Shown one piece after another: positions 17,547 to 26,097 of a stretch of DNA of 45,960 bases. This DNA is from Streptococcus lactarius. Its GTDB lineage: Bacteria; Bacillota; Bacilli; Lactobacillales; Streptococcaceae. The stretch lies in contig NZ_MRXX01000014.1 in NCBI RefSeq assembly GCF_016642265.1, positions 1 through 45,960 of the forward strand. The letters are read 5' to 3'. The position numbers were made by a program, and so were the translations under genes. How positions within the stretch are numbered: position 1 is the stretch's first letter; each line of letters opens with the position of its first letter. The notes under the pieces are model-generated. The model did not search any database. It was not told the origin of the DNA and was given only the letters and a program-made list of their open reading frames with translations.

Positions 17547-17828
17547 GAGAGTGGGACAGAAATCGGTCATTCGTTAGAATTCGATTTCGTCGTCCCACCT
17601 CCGCACAGCTTCAACAGTCTGGGAGACTGTTGAAGGTTGCAGATAAAGGAAACATAGTTTCCGTCAACATAGGGCATCTTTGAAGCTTAAAAAGCGAACA
17701 AAGACTTAGGATACTTGCTTCGCAAGTTCTATCCGCCACCTCAAAGCAGTGCTTTGAGCACTCAACCACTGCGTCTTGCTCGACAATCCAAAGACAATTG
17801 AGAGGCTAGGACTTTTGTCCCAGCCTCT
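17547..17828 (+). repeat. composite streptococcal intergenic repeat with inverted ends
   Basis: The ends pair: GAGAGTGGGACA (17547-17558) with TTGTCCCAGCCTCT (17815-17828), with small bulges. Inside lie TTCAACAGTCT/AGACTGTTGAA, ACTTGC/GCAAGT and CAAAGCA/TGCTTTG hairpins. The last resembles part of pneumococcal RUP/BOX-type repeats from memory. No ORF is supported in this 419-base gap between hisS and thrC. The end may act as the hisS terminator. Confidence 0.65.
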
Positions 17829-17884
17829 TCCTTTTGTATCTCACACGTAATTTAGGGAAAAGCCGTTAAATTTTCTGACATTTA

Positions 17885-17893
17885 TGATATAAT
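17885..17893 (+). promoter_or_regulatory. thrC promoter, extended -10
   Basis: TGATATAAT (17885-17893) with GTTAAA (17865-17870) as a weak -35 at 17 bp. Confidence 0.65.
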
Positions 17894-17925
17894 GAGAAGA
17901 CTACTAGTAAAGGAATGAATCCCTC

Positions 17926-19410
17926 ATGACATTAGTTTACCAATCAACACGAGATGAAAAAAATACTGTAACAGCTAGTCAAGCTATCCTTCAAGGATTA
18001 GCGACAGATGGTGGCTTGTTTACCCCTATTGCCTATCCACAAGTAGAGTTGGACTTTGATACCCTCAAAGATGCTTCCTATCAGGAAGTAGCAAAACTCA
18101 TTTTGTCAGCCTTCTTGGACGACTTTACGGCAGAAGAGTTGGACTACTGCATTTCTCATGCTTATGACAGCAAGTTTGATACCCCAGCCATTGCTCCGCT
18201 TGTCAAACTCGATGGTCAATACAACTTAGAACTCTTCCACGGCTCCACCATTGCCTTTAAGGATATGGCCTTGTCCATCTTGCCTTACTTCATGACAACA
18301 GCAGCTAAAAAGCACGGTCTGGAAAACAAGATTGTCATCTTGACAGCGACTTCTGGTGATACAGGAAAAGCTGCTATGGCCGGTTTTGCCGATGTTCCAG
18401 GAACAGAGATCATCGTCTTTTATCCAAAAGACGGTGTCAGCAAGGTGCAAGAATTGCAAATGACCACTCAAACGGGGGACAATACTTATGTGATCGCCAT
18501 CGATGGAAACTTTGACGATGCTCAGACCAACGTCAAACACATGTTCAACGATGTGGCCCTTCGTGAAAAATTAGCAGCCAACAAGATGCAATTTTCATCA
18601 GCTAACTCCATGAACATTGGCCGTTTGGTGCCTCAGGTTGTCTATTACGTATACGCCTACGCGCAATTGGTCAAGACAGGCCAAATCACAGCGGGAGAAA
18701 AAGTCAACTTCACTGTGCCAACAGGAAACTTTGGAAATATCTTAGCGGCTTTCTATGCCAAACAAATCGGTCTTCCAGTTGGGAAATTGATCTGTGCATC
18801 AAACGAGAACAATGTCTTGACAGACTTCTTCAAAACACATGTCTATGATAAGAAACGTGAGTTCAAGGTGACCACTAGTCCATCGATGGATATTTTAGTG
18901 TCTTCAAACTTGGAACGCTTGATTTTCCACTTGGTTGGCAATGATGCCACAAAGACCAAAGAGTTGATGGAAAGCCTCGTTGCAACAGGTCAGTACCAAT
19001 TGTCCGATTTTGATGCAGACATCTTAGATTTGTTTGCGGCGGCCTACGCAGATGAAGCCGAAACAGCAGCAGAAATCAAGCGGGTTTATGAAGCGTCTGA
19101 TTACATCGAAGACCCTCATACAGCCGTAGCATCAGCTGTTTATCAAAAATACCGGACCCAAACAGGGGATACTGCTAAAACAGTTATTGCCTCTACAGCA
19201 AGTCCTTATAAATTCCCAGTTGTAGCAGTAGAAGCGGTGACGGGCGAGACAGGTTTAGGCGATTTTGAAGCCTTGGCTAAATTACACACACTCTCAGGTG
19301 TTCCTGTACCACCGGCCGTAGACGGTCTGGAAACTGCACCGGTTCGACATCGCACCAGCGTTGCAGCCCAAGATATGCAAGCAGCTGTCGAAGACTACTT
19401 GGGACTGTAA
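17926..19410 (+). CDS. thrC: threonine synthase
   Basis: The 494-residue PLP enzyme converts O-phosphohomoserine to threonine. The PLP lysine is in LFHGSTIAFKDMAL, and the phosphate-binding region ATSGDTGKAAMAGF follows. It is the longer fungal/proteobacterial-like class with an N-terminal domain starting LVYQSTRDEKNTVTASQAIL. RBS AAAGGA; own promoter and terminator. Confidence 0.96.
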   Translation: MTLVYQSTRDEKNTVTASQAILQGLATDGGLFTPIAYPQVELDFDTLKDASYQEVAKLILSAFLDDFTAEELDYCISHAYDSKFDTPAIAPLVKLDGQYNLELFHGSTIAFKDMALSILPYFMTTAAKKHGLENKIVILTATSGDTGKAAMAGFADVPGTEIIVFYPKDGVSKVQELQMTTQTGDNTYVIAIDGNFDDAQTNVKHMFNDVALREKLAANKMQFSSANSMNIGRLVPQVVYYVYAYAQLVKTGQITAGEKVNFTVPTGNFGNILAAFYAKQIGLPVGKLICASNENNVLTDFFKTHVYDKKREFKVTTSPSMDILVSSNLERLIFHLVGNDATKTKELMESLVATGQYQLSDFDADILDLFAAAYADEAETAAEIKRVYEASDYIEDPHTAVASAVYQKYRTQTGDTAKTVIASTASPYKFPVVAVEAVTGETGLGDFEALAKLHTLSGVPVPPAVDGLETAPVRHRTSVAAQDMQAAVEDYLGL

Positions 19411-19430
19411 TTCTCCTTATTAGAAAGATC

Positions 19431-19452
19431 AAAAGAGCCGTTTGGCTCTTTT
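19431..19452 (+). terminator. thrC terminator
   Basis: AAAAGAGCC-gttt-GGCTCTTTT, a perfect 9-bp stem ending eight bases before the next start codon. Confidence 0.85.
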
Positions 19453-19460
19453 CTATACGC

Positions 19461-20738
19461 ATGCATTCATACAAAAAAATCGTAAACATCGCCCTTCCTG
19501 CCATGGGTGAAAATTTCTTACAAATGCTGATGGGCATGGTGGACTCTTATTTAGTGGCTCACCTGGGCTTGATTGCTATCTCGGGTGTGTCCGTCGCAGG
19601 GAATATCATTACCATCTATCAAGCCATCTTTTTGGCACTGGGTGCAGCAGTTGCCAGTGTCATGTCTAAAAGCCTGGGCGAAAAAAATCAAGAAGCGATT
19701 GCCTACCATGCAACAGAGTCATTGAAAGTGACCTTGTTGGTGAGTGCTCTCTTAGGGGGAGTGTCGCTCCTCTTTGGTCGTCAGATGATTTCGCTCTTGG
19801 GGACCGAAGCAGCAGTCGCTGACAGTGGGGGGATTTACCTTTCCTTGGTCGGCGGGACCATTGTTCTCTTAGGATTGATGACGACCCTGGGCTCGCTGGT
19901 TCGGGTAGCCAACAATCCACGTATTCCCATGTATGTCAGCTTGTTGACCAATGTTTTAAATGCTCTGTTCTCTTCTGTGGCTATTTTCCTCTTTGGTTGG
20001 GGCATTGTCGGAGCAGCTTTGGGGACTGTGCTAGCCCGCTTGATCGGTGTCTTTCTCTTGTGGCAAAAAGTCCGGCTACCCTTTGCTCCTCTTCGGTGGG
20101 GATTGGATCGCAAGCTCTTAGACTTAGCGCTTCCAGCTGCCGGAGAGCGCTTGATGATGCGGGCTGGAGATGTGGTGATTATCGCGATCGTCGTCGCTTT
20201 TGGGACGGAAGCAGTCGCGGGCAATGCCATCGGAGAGATCTTGACCCAGTTTAACTACATGCCTGTATTTGGAGTGGCCACAGCGACGGTCATGCTCGTA
20301 GCGCGGAGCCTCGGTGAAGGGGATCTGGAGCAGATTGACCACCTTCGAAAGCAGTCTTACTGGCTGTCCTTCGTGTTGATGTTGCCCATTGCCTTGGGAA
20401 TCTTTTTTGGTGGCACTCTTTTGACCCAGCTCTACACGCAAGATACGAAAGCGGTAGAAGCTAGCCTTTCGGTTGTCCTCTTTTCTTTGTTAGGAACACC
20501 CTTTACAGCAGGAACGGTCATCTATACAGCTGTTTGGCAAGGCTTGGGAAATGGGAAATTGCCATTTTATGCAACGACCATTGGCATGTGGGTCATTCGA
20601 ATTGGAGCGGGTTATCTGCTTGGAGTAACCCTTGGATTCGGACTTCCAGGAGTTTGGACGGGAACGCTACTAGATAATGCCTTTCGCTGGCTATTTTTGA
20701 GTCAGCTTTATCGACGAAAAGTAGGAGAGAGAACATGA
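19461..20738 (+). CDS. MATE family multidrug/cation efflux transporter
   Basis: The 425-residue protein has about 12 membrane helices in two halves. The signature region NIALPAMGENFLQMLMGMVD and the second-half LALPAAGERLMMRAGDVVII are typical. MATE proteins export cationic compounds using Na or H gradients. The ATG 19461 has no Shine-Dalgarno and lies just after the thrC terminator, so expression probably needs readthrough or an unseen feature. It overlaps the next gene by four bases (ATGA), so the two are coupled. Substrate unknown. Confidence 0.92.
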   Translation: MHSYKKIVNIALPAMGENFLQMLMGMVDSYLVAHLGLIAISGVSVAGNIITIYQAIFLALGAAVASVMSKSLGEKNQEAIAYHATESLKVTLLVSALLGGVSLLFGRQMISLLGTEAAVADSGGIYLSLVGGTIVLLGLMTTLGSLVRVANNPRIPMYVSLLTNVLNALFSSVAIFLFGWGIVGAALGTVLARLIGVFLLWQKVRLPFAPLRWGLDRKLLDLALPAAGERLMMRAGDVVIIAIVVAFGTEAVAGNAIGEILTQFNYMPVFGVATATVMLVARSLGEGDLEQIDHLRKQSYWLSFVLMLPIALGIFFGGTLLTQLYTQDTKAVEASLSVVLFSLLGTPFTAGTVIYTAVWQGLGNGKLPFYATTIGMWVIRIGAGYLLGVTLGFGLPGVWTGTLLDNAFRWLFLSQLYRRKVGERT

Positions 20739-21364
20739 CAAAACGAGCTTTTATTTGGGATTTGGATGGGACCTTGCTGGATTCCTATGATGCTATTTTA
20801 GCAGGTCTTGAGGAGACTCATGCATTTTATCAGCTTCCGTTTGACCGAGCGAGTATTAAAGACTATATCTTGAAGCATTCGGTTCAGGATCTTTTAGTAG
20901 CTGTGGCAGAGGAGTATCAACTGGATGTGACCGACTTAAATCATCGCCGGGCAGAAAGTCTAGCAGAGAAAAATGCCCAGGTTGTCCTGATGGAGGGGGC
21001 GCGTGATGTCCTGTCCTGGGCGAAGGATGCGGGGATCCAGCAGTTTGTTTATACCCATAAGGGAGAGAATGCCTTGGTCATTCTACGGGACTTGGGTTTG
21101 GAATCTTTTTTTAAAGAGATTTTGACCAGTCAAAGTGGTTTTGCACGCAAGCCTAAACCAGAAGCAGCCAGGTATCTGATGAAGAAGTACGGGTTGGAGC
21201 CAGAAAATACCTACTATATTGGGGATCGGAGTCTGGATATTGATTTTGCAAGAAATAGCCAGATTCAGAGTATCAATTTCTTGCCGTCTGACTATGAAGG
21301 CAATCACCAGATGAACACCTTACTAGATATTCCAACTATTTTAAGCCTTGAAAAGAATCTGTAA
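20735..21364 (+). CDS. HAD-superfamily phosphatase, phosphoglycolate-phosphatase-like
   Basis: The 209-residue hydrolase has motif I DLDGTLLDS (nucleophile Asp), motif II with Thr in VYTHKGENAL, motif III Lys in RKPKPEA and motif IV YIGDRSLDIDFA. The helical cap (about residues 16-80) puts it in subfamily I with phosphoglycolate phosphatases and beta-phosphoglucomutases. The substrate cannot be inferred. Start codon overlaps the MATE stop. Confidence 0.9.
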   Translation: MTKRAFIWDLDGTLLDSYDAILAGLEETHAFYQLPFDRASIKDYILKHSVQDLLVAVAEEYQLDVTDLNHRRAESLAEKNAQVVLMEGARDVLSWAKDAGIQQFVYTHKGENALVILRDLGLESFFKEILTSQSGFARKPKPEAARYLMKKYGLEPENTYYIGDRSLDIDFARNSQIQSINFLPSDYEGNHQMNTLLDIPTILSLEKNL

Positions 21365-21392
21365 AGAGTTTGTTTTCATTTTGAAATAAAGT

Positions 21393-21425
21393 CGTAAGCT
21401 TTCTTTAAGAAATGTCCGCTATAAT
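21393..21425 (+). promoter_or_regulatory. CiaR-type direct repeat and promoter of the small RNA
   Basis: CGTAAG-CTTTC-TTTAAG (21393-21409) matches the CiaR box TTTAAG-N5-TTTAAG with two changes in the first half. It lies 10 bases upstream of TATAAT (21420-21425), as in known cia-dependent small RNA promoters. Confidence 0.7.
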
Positions 21426-21431
21426 AGAATC

Positions 21432-21530
21432 ATAAACAAAGACCTCCTAACTTTGTTTAGAAAAATCCTAAAACTTTTCTTTTTCATAATAATCTCCCTA
21501 AAAGTCGCCCAATCAGGCGGCTTTTTTTTG
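21432..21530 (+). ncRNA. csRNA-like (cia-dependent) small RNA
   Basis: The predicted transcript is about 99 nt. A 5' hairpin has stem TAAACAAAG/CTTTGTTTA and loop ACCTCCTAA, which is complementary to Shine-Dalgarno sequences. A single-stranded region with ATCCTAAAA, TTTTTCATAATAA and TCTCCC follows, the middle part being complementary to start-codon regions. The 3' end is the terminator GTCGCC-caatca-GGCGGC plus eight T. This is the architecture of streptococcal csRNAs, which block translation of targets under the CiaRH system. Confidence 0.8.
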
Positions 21531-21596
21531 TGCGAAAGAATAGTGCAAGCTCTTTTTCTTGCAAGAAGATAAAAAATGCATCTTGATCTAAAAAAA

Positions 21597-21635
21597 CCTC
21601 ATTTTCCTTTACAAATGAGGGTTTCGGGTTACAAT
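21597..21635 (+). promoter_or_regulatory. fucosidase promoter with overlapping inverted repeat
   Basis: TTTACA (21608-21613), a 16-bp spacer and TACAAT (21630-21635) form the promoter. CCTCATTT (21597-21604) and AAATGAGG (21613-21620) form a perfect inverted repeat across the -35, a candidate operator. Confidence 0.6.
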
Positions 21636-21666
21636 AGAGGTAGCAACAAGAAATGAGGAAAAGACA

Positions 21667-23130
21667 ATGATTAGTCTGGAAGAGATTGAGCGTGTCATCC
21701 AGTCAGGACCATTTGAAGCAACTTGGGGTTCGCTTAGTCGCCATACTTGTCCAAACTGGTATCGGGATGCCAAGTTTGGGATCTTTATTCACTGGGGTGT
21801 TTATAGTGTGCCGGCCTTTTGGTCAGAGTGGTATTCACGAAACATGTACATTCAAGGTCACCCTTGCTATGACTATCATCGAGAGCGCTTTGGAGATCAG
21901 GCTAGCTTTGGATACAAGGATCTCATTCCTCTTTTTACAGCGGATCGATTTGACCCTGCATCTTGGCTCGATCTCTTTCAAAAGGCGGGGGCTCAGTATC
22001 TTTTTCCAGTAGCGGAGCACCATGATGGTTTTCAAATGTATGCTTCGAGTCTCTCGCCTTATAATAGCTTGGAAATGGGGCCAAGACGAGATGTCCTAGG
22101 AGAGCTACGGGCGGAAGCAGAAAAACGTGGCCTCCACTTCTGTGTCTCCTCTCACCGGGCAGAGCACCAGTTTTTCTTTTCGCATGGCAAGGAGTTTGCC
22201 AGTGACATTCCTCAAGAAGTCCCAAGAGACAGCCTTTATTGGCCAGCGGAGCCAGAGCCCAAAGATCATTTTGATCTCACCTCCAAGCCCTATCCAAGTA
22301 AAGAATTCTTGGAAGACTGGCTCTTGCGGACTTGCGAACTGGTGCGGGACTACCAGCCAGAGCTTCTTTATTTTGACTGGTGGATCCAGCATGAGAGTTT
22401 CCGTCCCTACTTAATGCGCTTTTTGGCTTATTATTACAATCTAGCAGCACAAGAGGATCGCAAGGTGGCCGTTTGTTACAAACAGGATGCCCTACCTTTT
22501 GGTTCAGGAATCGTCGAGATGGAGCGTGGCAGCTACGGTGACACCCAAGCTTTTCCATGGCAAATGGATACCGCGATTGCGCGTAATGCTTGGTGTTATA
22601 CCAAGAACTTAAAATATAAGACCAGTAAGGAATTGCTACAAAATCTGGTTGATGTGGTCTCAAAAAATGGCAATCTTCTGCTCAATATTGGACCCAAGGC
22701 AGATGGCACCATCCCTGAGCAAGATCAAGACATCCTTACAGAGATCGGGGATTGGCTGGCGGTAAACGGAGAAGCCATTTATCAGAGCCGGCCTTGGCGG
22801 GTGTCATCGGACGGACCGACCGAGGCCCAGGAAGGTTCCTTCTCAGATGGGCAAGCGCCACTCTATACCAACCAAGATTTCCGCTATACTACGCGTGAAG
22901 GCCTGCTTTATGCTATCCAGCTAGAACCAAGTGGACGGACAGAAGAGTTGACCTTGCCTTCTCTCGCCTATGATCTGAAACAACCTCGCATTCTCCATGC
23001 GCGCATTCGGCAGGTAGAGCTCCTTGGAGAAAGCCAGCTCCTTTCTTGGAGTCAAGATGAGACAGGGCTCCACCTTCAGTTACCAGCTTGCAGCAAAAAA
23101 CAACCGCGTGTTTTGCGTCTCAGTTTTTAG
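21667..23130 (+). CDS. alpha-L-fucosidase, GH29 family
   Basis: The 487-residue glycoside hydrolase has the GH29 features KFGIFIHWGVYSVPAFWSEW, the VAEHHDGF motif, and ELLYFDWW carrying the catalytic nucleophile Asp. A C-terminal beta domain follows (from about residue 345). There is no signal peptide, so it acts in the cytoplasm on imported fucosylated oligosaccharides, as in some oral streptococci. No transporter or fucose catabolic gene is adjacent. RBS GAGGAAAAG. Confidence 0.92.
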   Translation: MISLEEIERVIQSGPFEATWGSLSRHTCPNWYRDAKFGIFIHWGVYSVPAFWSEWYSRNMYIQGHPCYDYHRERFGDQASFGYKDLIPLFTADRFDPASWLDLFQKAGAQYLFPVAEHHDGFQMYASSLSPYNSLEMGPRRDVLGELRAEAEKRGLHFCVSSHRAEHQFFFSHGKEFASDIPQEVPRDSLYWPAEPEPKDHFDLTSKPYPSKEFLEDWLLRTCELVRDYQPELLYFDWWIQHESFRPYLMRFLAYYYNLAAQEDRKVAVCYKQDALPFGSGIVEMERGSYGDTQAFPWQMDTAIARNAWCYTKNLKYKTSKELLQNLVDVVSKNGNLLLNIGPKADGTIPEQDQDILTEIGDWLAVNGEAIYQSRPWRVSSDGPTEAQEGSFSDGQAPLYTNQDFRYTTREGLLYAIQLEPSGRTEELTLPSLAYDLKQPRILHARIRQVELLGESQLLSWSQDETGLHLQLPACSKKQPRVLRLSF

Positions 23131-23173
23131 TTTTCTTGAAGTTTTCTATAAGGAATCGTTTAGGTTTTTCTTG

Positions 23174-23179
23174 TATACT
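23174..23179 (+). promoter_or_regulatory. possible -10 for the small peptide unit
   Basis: TTGTATACT contains TATACT at 23174-23179. There is no good -35, but ATAAGG and TTTAGG 11 bases apart (23148-23164) sit where an activator box would. Confidence 0.4.
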
Positions 23180-23211
23180 CTATTCATCAAATAAGAAATG
23201 AGGTACAGAAA

Positions 23212-23283
23212 ATGAAAATCTCAGTCAATTATCCAAAACGCTTTAAGAAATTGCCACAACAAGGATCTTGTTACGGCGAATAA
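23212..23283 (+). CDS. 23-residue small peptide, unknown
   Basis: The peptide starts MKISVNYPKR and ends LPQQGSCYGE, with six basic residues, a single Cys and no membrane segment or obvious signal sequence. The ATG is preceded by GAGG at good distance, a possible -10 lies about 30 bases upstream and a strong terminator follows, so it has its own short transcription unit between the fucosidase and polA. I do not recognise the family. No modification enzyme or exporter is adjacent. A small RNA with a chance ORF is the alternative; the 3' part (TTTTCATATTTCATAAG, ACTCCTAAAG) resembles csRNA single-stranded regions. Confidence 0.5.
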   Translation: MKISVNYPKRFKKLPQQGSCYGE

Positions 23284-23323
23284 ACAGGTCTTTTCATATT
23301 TCATAAGAAACTCCTAAAGAAGG

Positions 23324-23348
23324 CTCTACCCGAAAGGGTAGAGTTTTT
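23324..23348 (+). terminator. terminator of the small peptide unit
   Basis: CTCTACCC-gaaa-GGGTAGAG, a perfect 8-bp stem with a GNRA-type tetraloop, followed by five T. Confidence 0.9.
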
Positions 23349-23372
23349 ATGTACCAGGGACCTTGTGATTCG

Positions 23373-23381
23373 TGGTATAAT
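23373..23381 (+). promoter_or_regulatory. polA promoter, extended -10, start-proximal
   Basis: TGGTATAAT ends seven bases before the polA ATG, so transcription should start at or next to the start codon. Confidence 0.65.
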
Positions 23382-23387
23382 AGGCCT

Positions 23388-26033
23388 ATGGAAAAAAAGA
23401 ATACATTACTACTCATCGACGGCTCTTCCGTCGCTTTTCGTGCCTTTTTCGCACTCTATCATCAAATTGATCGTTTCAAAAATGCCAATGGTCTGCATAC
23501 CAATGCGGTCTACGGCTTTAACCTCATGTTGAGCCATCTCTTGGAGCGCATCCAACCAACCCATGTCCTCGTTGCCTTTGACGCAGGAAAAACGACCTTT
23601 CGGACGGAGATGTACGCCGACTACAAAGGGGGGCGGGCAAAGACACCGGATGAATTTCGTGAGCAGTTCCCTTTCATTCGGGAGCAATTAGACCATCTGG
23701 GAATTCGCCATTATGAACTAGCTCAGTATGAAGCGGATGATATTATTGGAACACTGGATAAGATGGCAGAAACCTCTGCGGTCCCATTTGATGTCACCAT
23801 CGTTTCTGGAGATAAGGACTTGATCCAGCTGACAGATGACAATACGGTGGTTGAGATTTCCAAAAAAGGAGTGGCAGAGTTTGAAGCCTTTACCCCAGCC
23901 TATCTCAAAGAAAAGATGGGGCTGACACCCGAGCAATTCATCGACCTCAAGGCCTTGATGGGAGATAAGTCGGATAATATCCCGGGTGTCACCAAGATCG
24001 GAGAAAAGACAGGGATCAAACTACTCCTAGAGTACGGTTCTCTCGACGGGCTCTACCAGCATATTGACGAGATGAAGGCTTCTAAGATGAAGGAAAACCT
24101 CATCAACGACAAGGAGCAGGCCTACCTGTCCAAGACCCTTGCGACCATCGATACCAATGCGCCCATTGAGATTGGTCTGGATGACATCACCTATACGGGT
24201 CCTCATCTAGAAAATCTAGCCAAGTTTTATGAGGAGATGGGCTTCAAGCAACTTCGCCAAGCCTTGGATCTCAGTGGGGAAGAAGTAGCTCCTGTAGCCA
24301 TTGACTATACAGAAGTAGAGCAGGTTACTCCCGATATGCTCACAGAAGATAGTTTCTTCCATTTTGAGATGTTTGGGGACAATTACCATACAGAACCCAT
24401 CATCGGTTTCGCATGGGGGACCAAAGGTCAGCTCTACGCGAGTACAGATACTGATCTTTTACAAACACCGATTTTCAAAGAATTTCTCGAAAAAACGCCC
24501 CTCAAGGTCTATGACTTCAAACGGGCCAAGGTCCTGCTCAGCCACTTGGATATTACCTTGCAAAAGCCGGCTTTTGATAGTCGATTGGCCAAGTATCTCT
24601 TGTCGACCGTAGAGGACAATGAAATTTCAACCATTGCGAGTCTCTATAGTCAGATTGCGCTGCCGCTGGACGAAGTCATTTATGGCAAGGGAGCCAAAAA
24701 AGCCATTCCAGAAAAGGCAGTCCTATTAGAGCATTTGGCACGAAAAGTCGCTGTTTTACTAGACACTGAAGAGCCTATGACGGAGCAGTTGCAAGCTCAC
24801 GACCAACTAGATCTGCTCTATGATATGGAGCAACCACTAGCAGCTGTTTTGGCCAAGATGGAAATTGCAGGGATCAAGGTGGAACGCCAGACCCTACAAG
24901 ACATGCAGGTGGAAAACGAAGCAGTCTTGGAGCGCCTGACTCAAGAAATCTACGAGTTGGCAGGGGAAGAGTTCAATATCAATTCTCCAAAACAATTGGG
25001 TGTCATCCTCTTTGAAAAATTGGAACTCCCTCTTGAATATACTAAGAAGACCAAAACCGGCTATTCCACAGCCGTTGATGTCTTGGAGCGCCTGGCTCCA
25101 ATTGCACCGATTGTGTCTAAGATTCTTGAATACCGCCAAATTGCAAAAATTCAGTCGACCTATGTCATTGGTCTCCAGGATTGGATTTTGGAAGATGGAA
25201 AAATCCATACCCGCTATGTACAGGATTTGACGCAGACCGGCCGTTTGTCCAGCGTGGATCCTAATCTACAAAACATCCCTGTCCGTTTGGAACAAGGTCG
25301 TCTCATTCGTAAGGCCTTTGTCCCAGAAGAGGAAAATAGTGTCTTGCTCAGTTCGGATTATTCACAGATCGAATTGCGCGTCTTGGCCCATATTTCAGGA
25401 GATGAGCATTTGATTGATGCTTTTAAACATGGGGCAGATATCCATACATCGACCGCTATGCGGGTCTTCAATATTGAAAAACCAGAAGATGTGACGCCGA
25501 ATGACCGCCGCAATGCTAAAGCAGTAAATTTCGGTGTGGTTTATGGAATTTCCGACTTTGGACTGTCTAACAACCTAGGGATCAGTCGAAAAGAAGCCAA
25601 AGCCTATATTGAAACTTACTTCGAACGCTACCCTGGCATCAAGGACTATATGGAGAGAGTGGTACGGGAAGCGCGTGACAAAGGCTATGTAGAAACCCTC
25701 TTCAAGCGTCGCCGAGAAATTCCAGATATCAACTCTCGCAACTTCAATGTTCGAGGTTTTGCGGAGCGGACAGCAATCAACTCACCGATCCAAGGATCGG
25801 CAGCAGACATCTTGAAAATTGCTATGATCCATTTGGACCAAGCGCTAGAAGCAGGCACATACAAGACCAAGATGCTTCTTCAGGTGCACGATGAAATCGT
25901 TCTGCAAGTGCCAAGTGATGAACTGGCAGCAATCAAGGAACTCGTCAAAGAGACCATGGAATCCGCTATTGAGCTTGCGGTACCACTGGAAGCCGATGAG
26001 AATGCAGGCAAAACATGGTATGAAGCCAAATAA
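23388..26033 (+). CDS. polA: DNA polymerase I
   Basis: The 881-residue protein has an N-terminal 5' nuclease (about 1-290, with VAFDAGKTTFR and SGDKDLIQL), a 3'-5' exonuclease-like domain (about 310-470) and the polymerase domain with DYSQIELRVLAHISGD, RRNAKAVNFGVVYGIS and VHDEIVLQVP. The exonuclease domain lacks the DxE of the proofreading site (FHFEMFGDN stands there), in line with known pneumococcal PolA. It fills gaps in repair and removes RNA primers. ATG 23388 has no Shine-Dalgarno and the promoter -10 ends at 23381, so the mRNA is probably leaderless. Confidence 0.96.
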   Translation: MEKKNTLLLIDGSSVAFRAFFALYHQIDRFKNANGLHTNAVYGFNLMLSHLLERIQPTHVLVAFDAGKTTFRTEMYADYKGGRAKTPDEFREQFPFIREQLDHLGIRHYELAQYEADDIIGTLDKMAETSAVPFDVTIVSGDKDLIQLTDDNTVVEISKKGVAEFEAFTPAYLKEKMGLTPEQFIDLKALMGDKSDNIPGVTKIGEKTGIKLLLEYGSLDGLYQHIDEMKASKMKENLINDKEQAYLSKTLATIDTNAPIEIGLDDITYTGPHLENLAKFYEEMGFKQLRQALDLSGEEVAPVAIDYTEVEQVTPDMLTEDSFFHFEMFGDNYHTEPIIGFAWGTKGQLYASTDTDLLQTPIFKEFLEKTPLKVYDFKRAKVLLSHLDITLQKPAFDSRLAKYLLSTVEDNEISTIASLYSQIALPLDEVIYGKGAKKAIPEKAVLLEHLARKVAVLLDTEEPMTEQLQAHDQLDLLYDMEQPLAAVLAKMEIAGIKVERQTLQDMQVENEAVLERLTQEIYELAGEEFNINSPKQLGVILFEKLELPLEYTKKTKTGYSTAVDVLERLAPIAPIVSKILEYRQIAKIQSTYVIGLQDWILEDGKIHTRYVQDLTQTGRLSSVDPNLQNIPVRLEQGRLIRKAFVPEEENSVLLSSDYSQIELRVLAHISGDEHLIDAFKHGADIHTSTAMRVFNIEKPEDVTPNDRRNAKAVNFGVVYGISDFGLSNNLGISRKEAKAYIETYFERYPGIKDYMERVVREARDKGYVETLFKRRREIPDINSRNFNVRGFAERTAINSPIQGSAADILKIAMIHLDQALEAGTYKTKMLLQVHDEIVLQVPSDELAAIKELVKETMESAIELAVPLEADENAGKTWYEAK

Positions 26034-26097
26034 GATAGAAAGTCGTTAAAGCACATTTAGTGCCCTATAAATCGTTAACACAAAAAAGGAGATTCAT

